The translations under genes and the position numbers were made by a program. The notes beneath the pieces were generated by a model. That model saw only the letters and a program-made list of their open reading frames with translations. It was not told where the DNA came from and searched no databases. A DNA stretch of 64,000 nt from SAR202 cluster bacterium (GTDB lineage Bacteria; Chloroflexota; Dehalococcoidia; UBA6926; VFHL01): NCBI GenBank assembly GCA_009392005.1, contig VFHL01000004.1, positions 62,001-126,000 on the forward strand, read 5' to 3'. Positions 33,404-42,486 of the stretch are shown here, piece by piece (the first letter of the stretch is position 1; every line of letters starts with the position of its first letter).

Positions 33404-35449
33404 ATGATACATTTCCGCCGGGTTTTGGCAACAATTATTGGTATTGCTTTTCTTTTCGTGTTTTTTGCCACGCTTGGCGTCTGGCAGGTGAACGGAATTG
33501 TCCGTGATACAAGCTTCTTCCAAAAGCATATTCGCGAAGCCGAATTGTTTGATGATATCTACCCTGTCATAGTGTCGGACGCGCTCGAACGGTATTTTAC
33601 CGAAGATAATGTAGCTGGTTTTGAACTTCCCTACGTCGTGGACAATGCAAGCGCACTCGCGGAAACAGTTCTAGCACCGGAATGGATTGAAGAACAGGTC
33701 GCTCATGTTATAGGTGAAGTTCATCCGTACCTTATTGGTACTAATGATTCATTCAACGTCAAAATTGAAATTTCCGATCGCGTAAGCCAATTAGCGGAGG
33801 TGATTCAAGAACCTGAACATCAAAATTTTTTGCATGCGCTATTTATTCAAGAATTCTTGGCTCCATTAGTTGTTGACTCGCTTCAGGAACTTTTGGATAT
33901 GGAAATCACTTCGGACAAAGTTATCAATGCTATCGAAAGATCCATTCCATCAGACGCACTTTTGGGACAAACAGCGGAAATAACTGAACAGATCGTCAAG
34001 AATGCAGCGATTCCTGATGAAGAGGAGTTATTTCGCCTTGAAATCAAAGAGCTTGTATATTCGAGCTTAATTGGGTCCGATGCGCCGCTTAAAGTGATGT
34101 TGAAAGACACTGGTGCTTACGAGGCTGCGGTTGATATGTTGATTCCATTGATCGTTGAGGAATTGAACGCATCAAATACGAGCAGTATTGCACACAACTC
34201 GTTAGATGGATCTGTAATCAAAATAAAAATAGGGGAGAATCTGTCCATCGAGCTCACCTCTGAAGAGATTCAGAGTTTTCTAGAAGATTCATTGGCTGAA
34301 ATGTTTCGTGGGCACGCCAGAATCGATCAAATTTTTGATCCGCTGATTCTATATTTCGTTGGAGAGAACGATGCTTTTTCGATCGCGTTAGATTCAAGTG
34401 ATTTGTCAAATCTTTTTACTGGATTTGTTAACGAAAAATTCCTCACTACCTTTGAAATGAAATATCGCGAACTGCCAGAATGTGATCCGAAAACAGCGAT
34501 TCTATTTGCGCAAAGACAATCCACTCAAGAACTGCCAAATTGCCGTGTCGTAGGATTGTCGGTTGAACAGATTCAAATCGCTGCGGGTTTGCCCATATTT
34601 CCTTCTTTAACTCGCAGCCAGGTTGAGCACGCCTGTAGCTGCTCAATCGATTCTATCCTAAGTGGTTTGGATACAAACCAGATGCTTGAAGTTATTGGTT
34701 TCACTAGTGGAATTAGCGACAGTGACTATAAAAATATGTTTCCTGATCAAATAATGTTTGGAAACATGGAAATGATAGCCATGTTTGGCGAAAGCGGGCA
34801 CGAAATAGTGAATAACGTTAGGACTTTTGTGCAAAATGGGTATGTTGTTCGAAAAACCGATACCTTATTTGGTTCGGACCCGCTACACGAGTTGTTAATT
34901 TACAAATATGTATCTGAAGGGATCAAATTCAATGAATCTGACTTCGCTTTATGGATGGAAAGCGATTCAGACGACCAGAGACCGGCGGAAGTGGATAAGG
35001 ACCCCATGGAGGATCGACTTAAGGACATTCATGTGGCCCTTTCGACTTTGGAGCGTGTCACATACCCATTGATAGCTTTGTCGGTTCTACTCCTCGTTAT
35101 TGTAAGTATTTTGGGTGGCCGGGGATGGCGTGGAAGATTGCAATGGTTTGGAACCTGGGGATTGGTCGCATCTAGTTTACTGATCACCCTGACCGGACCT
35201 ATCTATCATTACGGTATTGCTCCGGCCTTAATTAACGGACGCCTGGTTCCTATTAACGCTCTAGATATGGGGCAGGCTGGAGCAGCCAATAGATTACTCA
35301 TCGATAGAATGCTATCTTTGATGGAATCAATGATTGGCGCAATGGTTCTACCGATATTGGTTGCTTGTCTAATGGTTGCAGTTGGTGCTATTTTGCTCTT
35401 GGTTTTCGTGCGCTTTTATCATCGTGGTAAACATAATTATAGTGGTTGA
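33404..35449 (+). CDS. Large membrane-anchored protein of unknown family
   Basis: A 681-aa protein from ATG 33404 (TTG 33386 is also possible). One membrane helix near the N-terminus (VLATIIGIAFLFVFFATLGVW) is followed by about 520 mainly helical, acidic residues on the outer side. They include two similar acidic segments (EEELFRLEIKELVYSSLIG and SSELTSEEIQSFLEDSLAEM-like). Three membrane helices (about 555-575, 588-608, 640-670) close the protein. Four Cys at about 360-420 (ECDPK, NCRVV, HACSC) may form disulfides. The domain layout recalls exported sensor or scaffold proteins, but I recognise no family. It faces the divergent PEP-utiliser gene. Confidence 0.75.
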   Translation: MIHFRRVLATIIGIAFLFVFFATLGVWQVNGIVRDTSFFQKHIREAELFDDIYPVIVSDALERYFTEDNVAGFELPYVVDNASALAETVLAPEWIEEQVAHVIGEVHPYLIGTNDSFNVKIEISDRVSQLAEVIQEPEHQNFLHALFIQEFLAPLVVDSLQELLDMEITSDKVINAIERSIPSDALLGQTAEITEQIVKNAAIPDEEELFRLEIKELVYSSLIGSDAPLKVMLKDTGAYEAAVDMLIPLIVEELNASNTSSIAHNSLDGSVIKIKIGENLSIELTSEEIQSFLEDSLAEMFRGHARIDQIFDPLILYFVGENDAFSIALDSSDLSNLFTGFVNEKFLTTFEMKYRELPECDPKTAILFAQRQSTQELPNCRVVGLSVEQIQIAAGLPIFPSLTRSQVEHACSCSIDSILSGLDTNQMLEVIGFTSGISDSDYKNMFPDQIMFGNMEMIAMFGESGHEIVNNVRTFVQNGYVVRKTDTLFGSDPLHELLIYKYVSEGIKFNESDFALWMESDSDDQRPAEVDKDPMEDRLKDIHVALSTLERVTYPLIALSVLLLVIVSILGGRGWRGRLQWFGTWGLVASSLLITLTGPIYHYGIAPALINGRLVPINALDMGQAGAANRLLIDRMLSLMESMIGAMVLPILVACLMVAVGAILLLVFVRFYHRGKHNYSG

Positions 35450-35489
35450 AAAATTTAAAATTGGGTTGAAAACTGCTTAAGATACACAT

Positions 35490-36548
35490 CTAATTAGACG
35501 CTTCGAGTATCCTTTCCGCGTATAGATCCGCCGCTGCACTTGTTGGAATTCCTTCGGTCTTTGATAGATCAATTACCTCAGTCATTGTATCGAAAATCTT
35601 TGTGGTACGGTTAAAGGCCCATTCACGGTTGTATGATTGCTTAATTTCAAATGAGAGATTGATCACTCCTCCCGCATTTGAGATGTAATCGGGTCCATAC
35701 AAGATGCTCCGTTGCTGAATCAGTTCACCATCACTTTCTTTCAAAAGTTGATTGTTTGCAGCGCCACAGATTATGGATGTCTTTAATTGAGGAATGGATG
35801 TCTCATTTAATCCGCCCCCGAGTGCACATGGCGCGAGAATGTCGCATTCCATACTCATTGCATCGGCAAGTTCAACAGGAGTTAATTGGAACTTTGACTG
35901 GGCATACTTGATGGCATCATCTGAGATATCACTGCCAAATAAGATTGCTCCCGCGCGGTGAAGATGTTCGGCGAGATAAGTGCCGACTTTGCCCAGACCC
36001 ACGATCACAATCCGTCGACCTGACAAATCATCCGTCCCGAACGCTTCATTCGCGCAAGCGCGAATTGCATGGAATATGCCCCATCCTGTCGCAGGCGATG
36101 GATCTCCGCTTCCGCCAGAATCTATAGGCAGTCCAACGATATGTTGGGTACCTGCGGCAATTTGGCGCATGTCAGCTTCAGTAGTTCCAACGTCCTCTGT
36201 GGTAATATATCGGCCGTTCAAGCGTTCAACTTGTTGACCGAAGTTACGAAAAAACTCTTGGGATTTATCTGTAGACGGATCTCCCCACACAATTGCTTTT
36301 CCACCACCTAATGCTAATCCGGCAGCGGCGTTTTTATAGGTCATTGCTCGGCTGAGGCGCAATACGTCGGTGATCGCATCATTTTCTGTTGAATAATTCC
36401 ACATGCGACACCCCCCAAGAGCTGGACCAAGCGTTGTGTCGTGGATTGCAATTGCACCCTTAAGTCCAACAGCCTGATCTGCGAACAAAACGAGTTGCTC
36501 ATGTGAAAATTCAGAAATATGCTCGAGATAGTCTGAGTCTGTTTGCAT
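35490..36548 (-). CDS. Leucine/phenylalanine/valine-type amino acid dehydrogenase
   Basis: A 352-aa NAD-dependent oxidative deaminase of the Glu/Leu/Phe/Val family. GPALGGCRMW near residue 41 and K72 and K84 (MTYKNAAAGLALGGGKA) form the substrate site. The Rossmann motif is IVIVGLGKVGTYLAEHL near 182-198. NAGGVINLSFE near 310 is typical of leucine dehydrogenases rather than glutamate dehydrogenases. It is the last gene of the pnt operon, 10 nt after pntB. NADH made here could feed the transhydrogenase, which fits amino-acid catabolism. Confidence 0.9.
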   Translation of the reverse strand: MQTDSDYLEHISEFSHEQLVLFADQAVGLKGAIAIHDTTLGPALGGCRMWNYSTENDAITDVLRLSRAMTYKNAAAGLALGGGKAIVWGDPSTDKSQEFFRNFGQQVERLNGRYITTEDVGTTEADMRQIAAGTQHIVGLPIDSGGSGDPSPATGWGIFHAIRACANEAFGTDDLSGRRIVIVGLGKVGTYLAEHLHRAGAILFGSDISDDAIKYAQSKFQLTPVELADAMSMECDILAPCALGGGLNETSIPQLKTSIICGAANNQLLKESDGELIQQRSILYGPDYISNAGGVINLSFEIKQSYNREWAFNRTTKIFDTMTEVIDLSKTEGIPTSAAADLYAERILEASN

Positions 36549-36558
36549 AATTGACCGT

Positions 36559-37968
36559 CTAATCCTCTTCAGAAACGGCCTGTACTAACTTGTTTAACGA
36601 ATCCTTCGCATCACCAAAAAGCATCATCGTATTATCCTTATAGAACAATTCATTATCCACGCCTGCGAACCCTGGATTCATACTTCTTTTCAAAAAGAGA
36701 ACACTTTTTGAATGATCGACATTTAGTATTGGCATTCCATAAATTGGGCTACCTACCGTCTCTCTTGCCGCTGGATTTACTACGTCGTTCGCTCCTACAA
36801 CTACGGTAACATCAGTTTGAGAAAAATCTGAATTGATTTGTTCTAAATCAAACAATTTATCGTAAGCGACATCCGCTTCTGCAAGCAGCACGTTCATGTG
36901 CCCAGGCATTCGACCCGCAACCGGATGGATGGCGTATTTTACCTGAACTCCTCGCGATTCAAGAAGGTTGGCCAGTTGCTTGATTTGGTGTTGGGCTTGT
37001 GCCACAGCGAGTCCATATCCTGGAACGAATATCACGGTGTCAGCATACGCAAGGCCGACTGCCGCGTCTTCAGCAGTGACCTCTCGGGCTGGTTCACGGG
37101 CATCACCCTCGGAAATGTCTTTCGATTCGGATGTTCCACCAACCCCTCCAAACATAACGTTCCGTAACGACCGATTCATCGCTTTGGTCATAATGCGGGT
37201 TAAGATAAGCCCAGCCGCTCCCACGAGGGACCCAGCAACAATAAGAACCGTATTTTCCAGAACAAAACCTGCGGCAGCCGCAGCCAGCCCCGAGTATGAA
37301 TTCAAGAGAGAAATAACGACAGGCATATCCGCTCCGCCAATGGGAATAACCAGTAGAATGCCGAGAGCCAAACAAGCGGCTATTAGAACAAAGAAAACAG
37401 TTTCATTTGGTGTAATAACTAAAGATGAACCAACTGCGGCGATTAGAATAACAAATAGTAGTGATATCCAACGATGCAGGGGGAATTGTATCGGTCGTCC
37501 AGAAACGATACCTTGCAATTTTCCGAATGCTACCAAGCTACCAGAAAGTGTAACGATTCCTATAAGGATGCTGAGAACAATTGTAATAGACAACGTCATC
37601 GTGAAAGTGTCTGGTGCTTCGTTTAAACGCATGAATTCAGATATAGCAATTAATCCGGATGCGCCGCCACCCAGGCCGTTGAATATAGCGACCGCTTGAG
37701 GCATCGCAGTCATTTGAATCGCCCTTGCGAATGATGCCCCGATGATCGATCCAATAATGATGCCTGTAGCAATTAAGGTGTAGTTCACAATCCCTGCATC
37801 AAGTAGGGTTGCGACAATTGCGATAAGCATTCCGACGCTTGCCAAACGATTGCCATTTCTAGCAGTCGCCGGAGAATTCATCAAATGCAATCCATAAATG
37901 AACAATATGATCGTAATCAAGTAAACGGCACTAATTCCATCAGTCATGGTAAAAGTCATATCACTCAT
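36559..37968 (-). CDS. pntB: NAD(P) transhydrogenase subunit beta
   Basis: A 469-aa subunit. Eight or nine membrane helices in the first about 270 residues form the proton channel, and the C-terminal about 180 residues form the NADP(H)-binding domain III, with PGYGLAVAQAQH, YAIHPVAGRMPGHMNVLLAEA and VVVGANDVVNPAA. It couples proton flow to hydride transfer from NADH to NADP+. ATG 37968 overlaps the pntAB stop by 3-4 nt (ATGA). Confidence 0.96.
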   Translation of the reverse strand: MSDMTFTMTDGISAVYLITIILFIYGLHLMNSPATARNGNRLASVGMLIAIVATLLDAGIVNYTLIATGIIIGSIIGASFARAIQMTAMPQAVAIFNGLGGGASGLIAISEFMRLNEAPDTFTMTLSITIVLSILIGIVTLSGSLVAFGKLQGIVSGRPIQFPLHRWISLLFVILIAAVGSSLVITPNETVFFVLIAACLALGILLVIPIGGADMPVVISLLNSYSGLAAAAAGFVLENTVLIVAGSLVGAAGLILTRIMTKAMNRSLRNVMFGGVGGTSESKDISEGDAREPAREVTAEDAAVGLAYADTVIFVPGYGLAVAQAQHQIKQLANLLESRGVQVKYAIHPVAGRMPGHMNVLLAEADVAYDKLFDLEQINSDFSQTDVTVVVGANDVVNPAARETVGSPIYGMPILNVDHSKSVLFLKRSMNPGFAGVDNELFYKDNTMMLFGDAKDSLNKLVQAVSEED

Positions 37969-38264
37969 TGGTCACGCTTCTTTTCTTTCCGGAACATTTG
38001 GAGCATTCGGTCAGTGACCATAAAGCCTCCAACTACATTGATTGTGGCCAGAATAATTGCAATCAACCCGACTGCCGTGGGCAATGTTAGACCCATAGGG
38101 CCGGAAACAATTAAAGCTCCTACTAGTGCGATACCAGAAATCGCGTTCGCTCCTGACATTAGTGGAGTGTGGAGGGTTGGCGGGACTTTGGTGATCACTT
38201 CGAATCCAGCGAAAAGCGCTAGAACAAAAACGTACATAGCGATCAAGAAACTGTTATCAAGCAT
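37965..38264 (-). CDS. pntAB: NAD(P) transhydrogenase alpha subunit, membrane part
   Basis: A 99-aa protein with three membrane helices: NSFLIAMYVFVLALFAGFEVI, the GANAISGIALVGAL segment, and GLIAIILATINVVGGFMVTDRML. It is split from the NAD-binding part, as in Rhodospirillum and many other bacteria. AAGGA 5 nt upstream supports ATG 38264. It is coupled to pntB by overlap. Confidence 0.95.
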   Translation of the reverse strand: MLDNSFLIAMYVFVLALFAGFEVITKVPPTLHTPLMSGANAISGIALVGALIVSGPMGLTLPTAVGLIAIILATINVVGGFMVTDRMLQMFRKEKKRDQ

Positions 38265-38325
38265 CTTTTTCCTTACTTTTCCCGAACGAAACCGAGTTTG
38301 ATTGTCTTTAGATTCGTTCTTGGGT

Positions 38326-39477
38326 CTATCCTTTGAAAGTTTGTCGTGTTACTTCGTGAATGATGCTGCCTTCGTGGGTAATACATGATCCACCGACAAT
38401 CTCATCATCAAAATTAAGATTGATCTTCTCATCCACGATTATCTCTTCTAGCAAACTTGAGATGTTGCGGGCGTACATATTGCTGGCGTGTATTGGCAGC
38501 GATGCAGGAATATTGATCGGCCCGTGAATCGTTACGCCATCTTTTTCTACGACGGAACCAGGAATTGTAGCCTCACAATTTCCACCAGTTTCTGCCGCAA
38601 TGTCAACAATTACAGATCCACTACGCATGCTCGATACCATTTCATTGGTGATTAAAGTGGGAGCAGGGCGACCAGGTATTAACGCCGTCGTGATAACAAA
38701 ATCCATTTCTTTGATGCGATCTTCGAGCATCCTTCTTTGCCGATCTTGAGATTCTTTGGAGAGCTCTCTGGCATATCCACCTGAATCTTCTACATCATCT
38801 GATAGATTTTCTGCTTCAAGGAAGATTGCTCCTAGGCTTTGAACTTGCTCTTTTACAACCGGCCGAACATCGTACCCGAACATCATAGCGCCAAGCCTTC
38901 GTCCTGTGGCGAGTGCTTGAAGCCCGGCAACGCCAGCGCCCAATATCAGTCCTTTAGCAGGAGCGTATGTTCCAGCTGCGGTCATCATCAATGGTAAAAG
39001 CCGTCCCATCGTATCAGCCGCTATCAAAACAGCTTTGTAGCCTGAAAGAGAACTCATTGAAGTCAAAGCATCGCATTTTTGTGCTCGGGCGATTCGAGGG
39101 ATTGCATCCATACTGAAGCTCGTGATGTTCTGGTCCAAGCATCGTTGCACAAGGTCATGATTAACCAATGGTTGCATAAATGAAATAAGGGTCGCTCCGT
39201 TTCGCATGAGATTTACTTCGTGTACCCCAAGTTCCTTATTCTCTATTGGTGGTTGTACTTTCAATACCATGTCTGATTCTTGGAAAAGTGTCTTAGGATC
39301 ATCAATAATACGCGCCCCGGCATCAACGTAGTTTTGATCGGATTCATATGCATCTTTCCCAGCGTTGGCTTGGACAAGCACTTCAATTGAGGGTGTGATT
39401 ATTTTGGAAACAACCTCGGGTGTCACTGAAACACGTGTTTCATCAGTGGTGATTTCGGTCGGGATTCCTATTTTCAA
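38326..39477 (-). CDS. pntAA: NAD(P) transhydrogenase alpha subunit, NAD-binding part
   Basis: A 383-aa domain I protein, of the alanine dehydrogenase/PNT fold. It has GIPTEITTDETRVSVTPE at the N-terminus, the DAIPRIARAQKCDALTSM core, GAGVAGLQALATGRRLGAMM for NAD binding near 180, and VDIAAETGGNCEAT near 290. TTG 39477 has AGAGG 6 nt upstream. It is the first of the three-gene pnt operon, which ends with the amino acid dehydrogenase. Confidence 0.95.
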   Translation of the reverse strand: MKIGIPTEITTDETRVSVTPEVVSKIITPSIEVLVQANAGKDAYESDQNYVDAGARIIDDPKTLFQESDMVLKVQPPIENKELGVHEVNLMRNGATLISFMQPLVNHDLVQRCLDQNITSFSMDAIPRIARAQKCDALTSMSSLSGYKAVLIAADTMGRLLPLMMTAAGTYAPAKGLILGAGVAGLQALATGRRLGAMMFGYDVRPVVKEQVQSLGAIFLEAENLSDDVEDSGGYARELSKESQDRQRRMLEDRIKEMDFVITTALIPGRPAPTLITNEMVSSMRSGSVIVDIAAETGGNCEATIPGSVVEKDGVTIHGPINIPASLPIHASNMYARNISSLLEEIIVDEKINLNFDDEIVGGSCITHEGSIIHEVTRQTFKG

Positions 39478-39667
39478 TTTGGCCTCTTTATGCAGAATTA
39501 ATAGCGTTGCTTAAACGATCCGGATCTACCATTGTAATGGGTCGAGAATATTTTCACAAACACTTCCCACGAGTATATACAAGACCGTCGGGCCCCGATA
39601 CCGGCTCTGTTACGTGAACAATCACATATGTACTTTAAAGACGGTTATCGGAACTGTTCGTGACCAG

Positions 39668-40969
39668 TTAATTTACGTGTGGAGCGTAGTCCATCCCAAT
39701 ATGTCCGGCTTTTTCTAATGCTGCGTATTCGGTGTCCGATTTCCCTAAGAGTTCCTTGTACACATATTCGTTGTGTTCTCCGAGAAGCGGTGTATGTCGA
39801 ACAATACTCAACGGCGTCTCAGAGAATTGGAAAAACATTCCAGGGTAGAGATGTGTACCTGCCTCAGGATGTTCCACTTTTTCAAAATAGCCACGTTCTT
39901 GTAAATGAGGGTCATTGTAGCAATCTGCGACATCCATAACTGGCCCTGCTGGCACCCCATGTTTTTGCAAGAGATGCATTATCTCATAATGATCATGTTG
40001 GGCGGCCCACTGAGCAACGTGTTGATCTAGTGGATCTTGATTTTCAAGGCGAAGGGCGGCACTACTGAATCGATCTTCCTGTGTCCATTCAGGGTTTCCA
40101 AGCGCATTACAGAAACCTGTCCATTCTTCATCGTTAAGGACAGTAATATTAACCCATCGGTCCTCTCCGTTACTTTGATAGCACCCGTGAGGCGCTCCAT
40201 ATGCATGGCGGTTACCAAGGTTTTCTGCAACCCGACCATTCATCTGATAGTCAAGAAAAGCTGGACCAACAAAACCTAAAATATTTTCTGAAAGACCCAT
40301 ATCAATAAGCTGGCCTTTACCTGTACGATTACGGTAATGAAGGGCAACGATTGCAGCAAAGGCGGCTGTTGCGCCGTGTACTGGATCGGCAGGATTTCGC
40401 CAAGGAATTTCAGAAGCGGCCATATCAGTATAACCGTTTAATAATGCACGCCCTGCTTGAGCCTCGGCAGAAATACCGAAACTTCGCCAATATGCGTTCG
40501 GTCCAGTCGTTCCATAGCCAGGCATCCTTATCATGATCATATCTTTTTTGATATCCGTTAACCAATCGTATGAAATACCTCTGCGTTCCATAAAGTCCGT
40601 CGCATGATTCTCAATTACCAAATCACTTACAGCGACCAACTCAGAAAGAATTTCCATGCCCTCGGGTTTATGTAAATCAACAGTCATACTGTATTTATTC
40701 CTGCTGTGAGCATTAAAATTCGCACCACGATTCCATGGTCGTTCGCCTGGGTCGCCATCCGGGTAACTTCGCCGTTGAATTGGAGCGTGCTGCACCTGTT
40801 CTTTTGTTATTTTTGCGCTGTTGACGCGCCCGCCAGCTCCTATTTCTTGGATTGTTTCAACACGAATAACCTCTGCGCCCATATCAGCAAGTTTTGCCGT
40901 TGCAGCGGGCCCTGCAATAACAACCGTAAAATCTATGATTCTTATACCTTCAAGTGGTAAATTTGGCAT
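39668..40969 (-). CDS. Class III CoA-transferase, pair 1 subunit A
   Basis: A 433-aa CaiB/BaiF family protein. ATG 40969 is chosen because the family sequence begins LPLEGIRIIDFTVVIAGP; the longer start (41008) adds an unrelated 13-residue leader. The expected catalytic Asp is D223, in GKGQLIDMGLSEN. An insertion of about 20 residues (around 45-90) sets it apart from its partner. Class III enzymes move CoA between carboxylic acids through an aspartyl-CoA anhydride. Its partner gene (41032-42243) lies directly upstream, and the two together match the pair at 61078-63650. Confidence 0.92.
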   Translation of the reverse strand: MPNLPLEGIRIIDFTVVIAGPAATAKLADMGAEVIRVETIQEIGAGGRVNSAKITKEQVQHAPIQRRSYPDGDPGERPWNRGANFNAHSRNKYSMTVDLHKPEGMEILSELVAVSDLVIENHATDFMERRGISYDWLTDIKKDMIMIRMPGYGTTGPNAYWRSFGISAEAQAGRALLNGYTDMAASEIPWRNPADPVHGATAAFAAIVALHYRNRTGKGQLIDMGLSENILGFVGPAFLDYQMNGRVAENLGNRHAYGAPHGCYQSNGEDRWVNITVLNDEEWTGFCNALGNPEWTQEDRFSSAALRLENQDPLDQHVAQWAAQHDHYEIMHLLQKHGVPAGPVMDVADCYNDPHLQERGYFEKVEHPEAGTHLYPGMFFQFSETPLSIVRHTPLLGEHNEYVYKELLGKSDTEYAALEKAGHIGMDYAPHVN

Positions 40970-41031
40970 TTCAAAGTATCCCTTTCGCTGAGTCATCCCA
41001 TGTACCATGATTTGTTATTGTTAACATCAAA

Positions 41032-42243
41032 TTAAATTACCCCGTTAGACCTTAACTGAACCAATTGCTCTTTAGTAAAACCCATGTCTCCATAAATCTC
41101 TTCATTGTGTTCTCCGAGGCGAGGAGCTGTCCGCTCAATACTCCAGGGTGACTCGTGCATAATGAAGGGTCGTCCAATTGTACGGATCTTACCAAGGTCA
41201 GGGTGTTCTACCTCGACAAAAACATCTCTTTCATTAAAATGTGGATCGGTGTCAACTTCCGCAATAGTGTTAAGCGCACCACAAATCAAACCGTTTTCCG
41301 CACCTATTTGGGCGATTTCCCGTTTCGAATGTTCCATCGTCCAACCAATGAGAACGGCTTCAAAAAGGTCACGTAAGTCCGGGTCTCGTTTGCCCTCTGG
41401 TGTTAGATATCTTGGATCTAAAAGCGGCTCTGGATCGCCCATCATTTTAACTAATCGTGGAAACATACGATTGTCGCTGGCTGCCATTACAAAGTAACCA
41501 TCTTGACATGGGAATACCCCATTGGCGAACCCTCCTGCGGCATTGTCGCGATCAGTAACCTCACCAGAATATTGGTATGCCAGTAAGACTCCGATTCGAC
41601 CATCAACGCTTCCTAAGACAGCCTCCATTAAAGAAACATCTACATGTTGACCAACATTTTGATACCTAGCTCCGAAGAATGCACCCATTGCTCCAGCCGC
41701 CGCCACGGAACCTCCATGGTAAAGCGCTGTAGGTAGGCCTAGGCTAACTGGCTCACGGTCAGGATTCCCTTTGTTGTACATTGGCCCACCCATTCCATAT
41801 AAAACCATTTCAGATGATTTGTATTCTGCATATGGTCCAGTTTGTCCAAAGTTTGTAATAGATGTTAAGACAATGTTCGGTTTGATTTCCTTAAGAGTGT
41901 CGTATGACAAGCCAAGGTCACGCATGACATGCGGCCTGAAGCTTTCTACCACCATGTCTGCATCACGTACCAAATCTTTGAAAATCTCTTTACCGCTGTC
42001 TGATTTTAGATTCAAAGTGACACTACGTTTATTGAGATTCAAGTGAAAAAAGGTTCCACTCTTCTCAAGATGTGGTTCATCATTGGGAAATGGTCCCATG
42101 TTGCGAGCGGGATCGCCGGAACCAGGCTTCTCAATCTTGATTACATCCGCACCGTAAGTAGAGAGCAATTTAGTGCAGTACGGGCCCGCTAAATATTGAG
42201 TCAAATCTAAAACACGCATATCACTCAAAGCTGTATCTTGCAT
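41032..42243 (-). CDS. Class III CoA-transferase, pair 1 subunit B
   Basis: A 403-aa CaiB/BaiF protein starting at ATG 42243 (MQDTALSDMRVLDLTQYLAGP); 37 extra upstream codons are not family-like. The catalytic Asp is D202 in VGQHVDVSLMEAVLG. NFGQTGPYAEYKSSEMVLYGMGG is a signature that the other B subunit shares closely. It is followed by subunit A after 62 nt, so a heteromeric enzyme such as BbsEF or SmtAB is plausible. The acyl substrates are unknown. Confidence 0.92.
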   Translation of the reverse strand: MQDTALSDMRVLDLTQYLAGPYCTKLLSTYGADVIKIEKPGSGDPARNMGPFPNDEPHLEKSGTFFHLNLNKRSVTLNLKSDSGKEIFKDLVRDADMVVESFRPHVMRDLGLSYDTLKEIKPNIVLTSITNFGQTGPYAEYKSSEMVLYGMGGPMYNKGNPDREPVSLGLPTALYHGGSVAAAGAMGAFFGARYQNVGQHVDVSLMEAVLGSVDGRIGVLLAYQYSGEVTDRDNAAGGFANGVFPCQDGYFVMAASDNRMFPRLVKMMGDPEPLLDPRYLTPEGKRDPDLRDLFEAVLIGWTMEHSKREIAQIGAENGLICGALNTIAEVDTDPHFNERDVFVEVEHPDLGKIRTIGRPFIMHESPWSIERTAPRLGEHNEEIYGDMGFTKEQLVQLRSNGVI

Positions 42244-42486
42244 AGAGCCACCCCATTCCGAAATGTTTGGCGCCAGTATATCCTCATACGATTTAAACAC
42301 GCAATGAGGATGACGTATGGGAGGCAATATTTGTTTTTGCGACACCGGCTGCAAGAAGTTTCAATTGGTTGCAGGACATTTTTGGAGATATATATCATTG
42401 GAGACCACAAAAATTCTGGCTTGAGATTGCCCTTAATAGTATTCTGATATTTGAATATTCGATCCTATAGTAGAAGGATTAAATCA

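Noticed and set aside
36968-37699. 243-codon plus-strand open frame
   Set aside because: Wholly antisense to the unmistakable pntB coding sequence.
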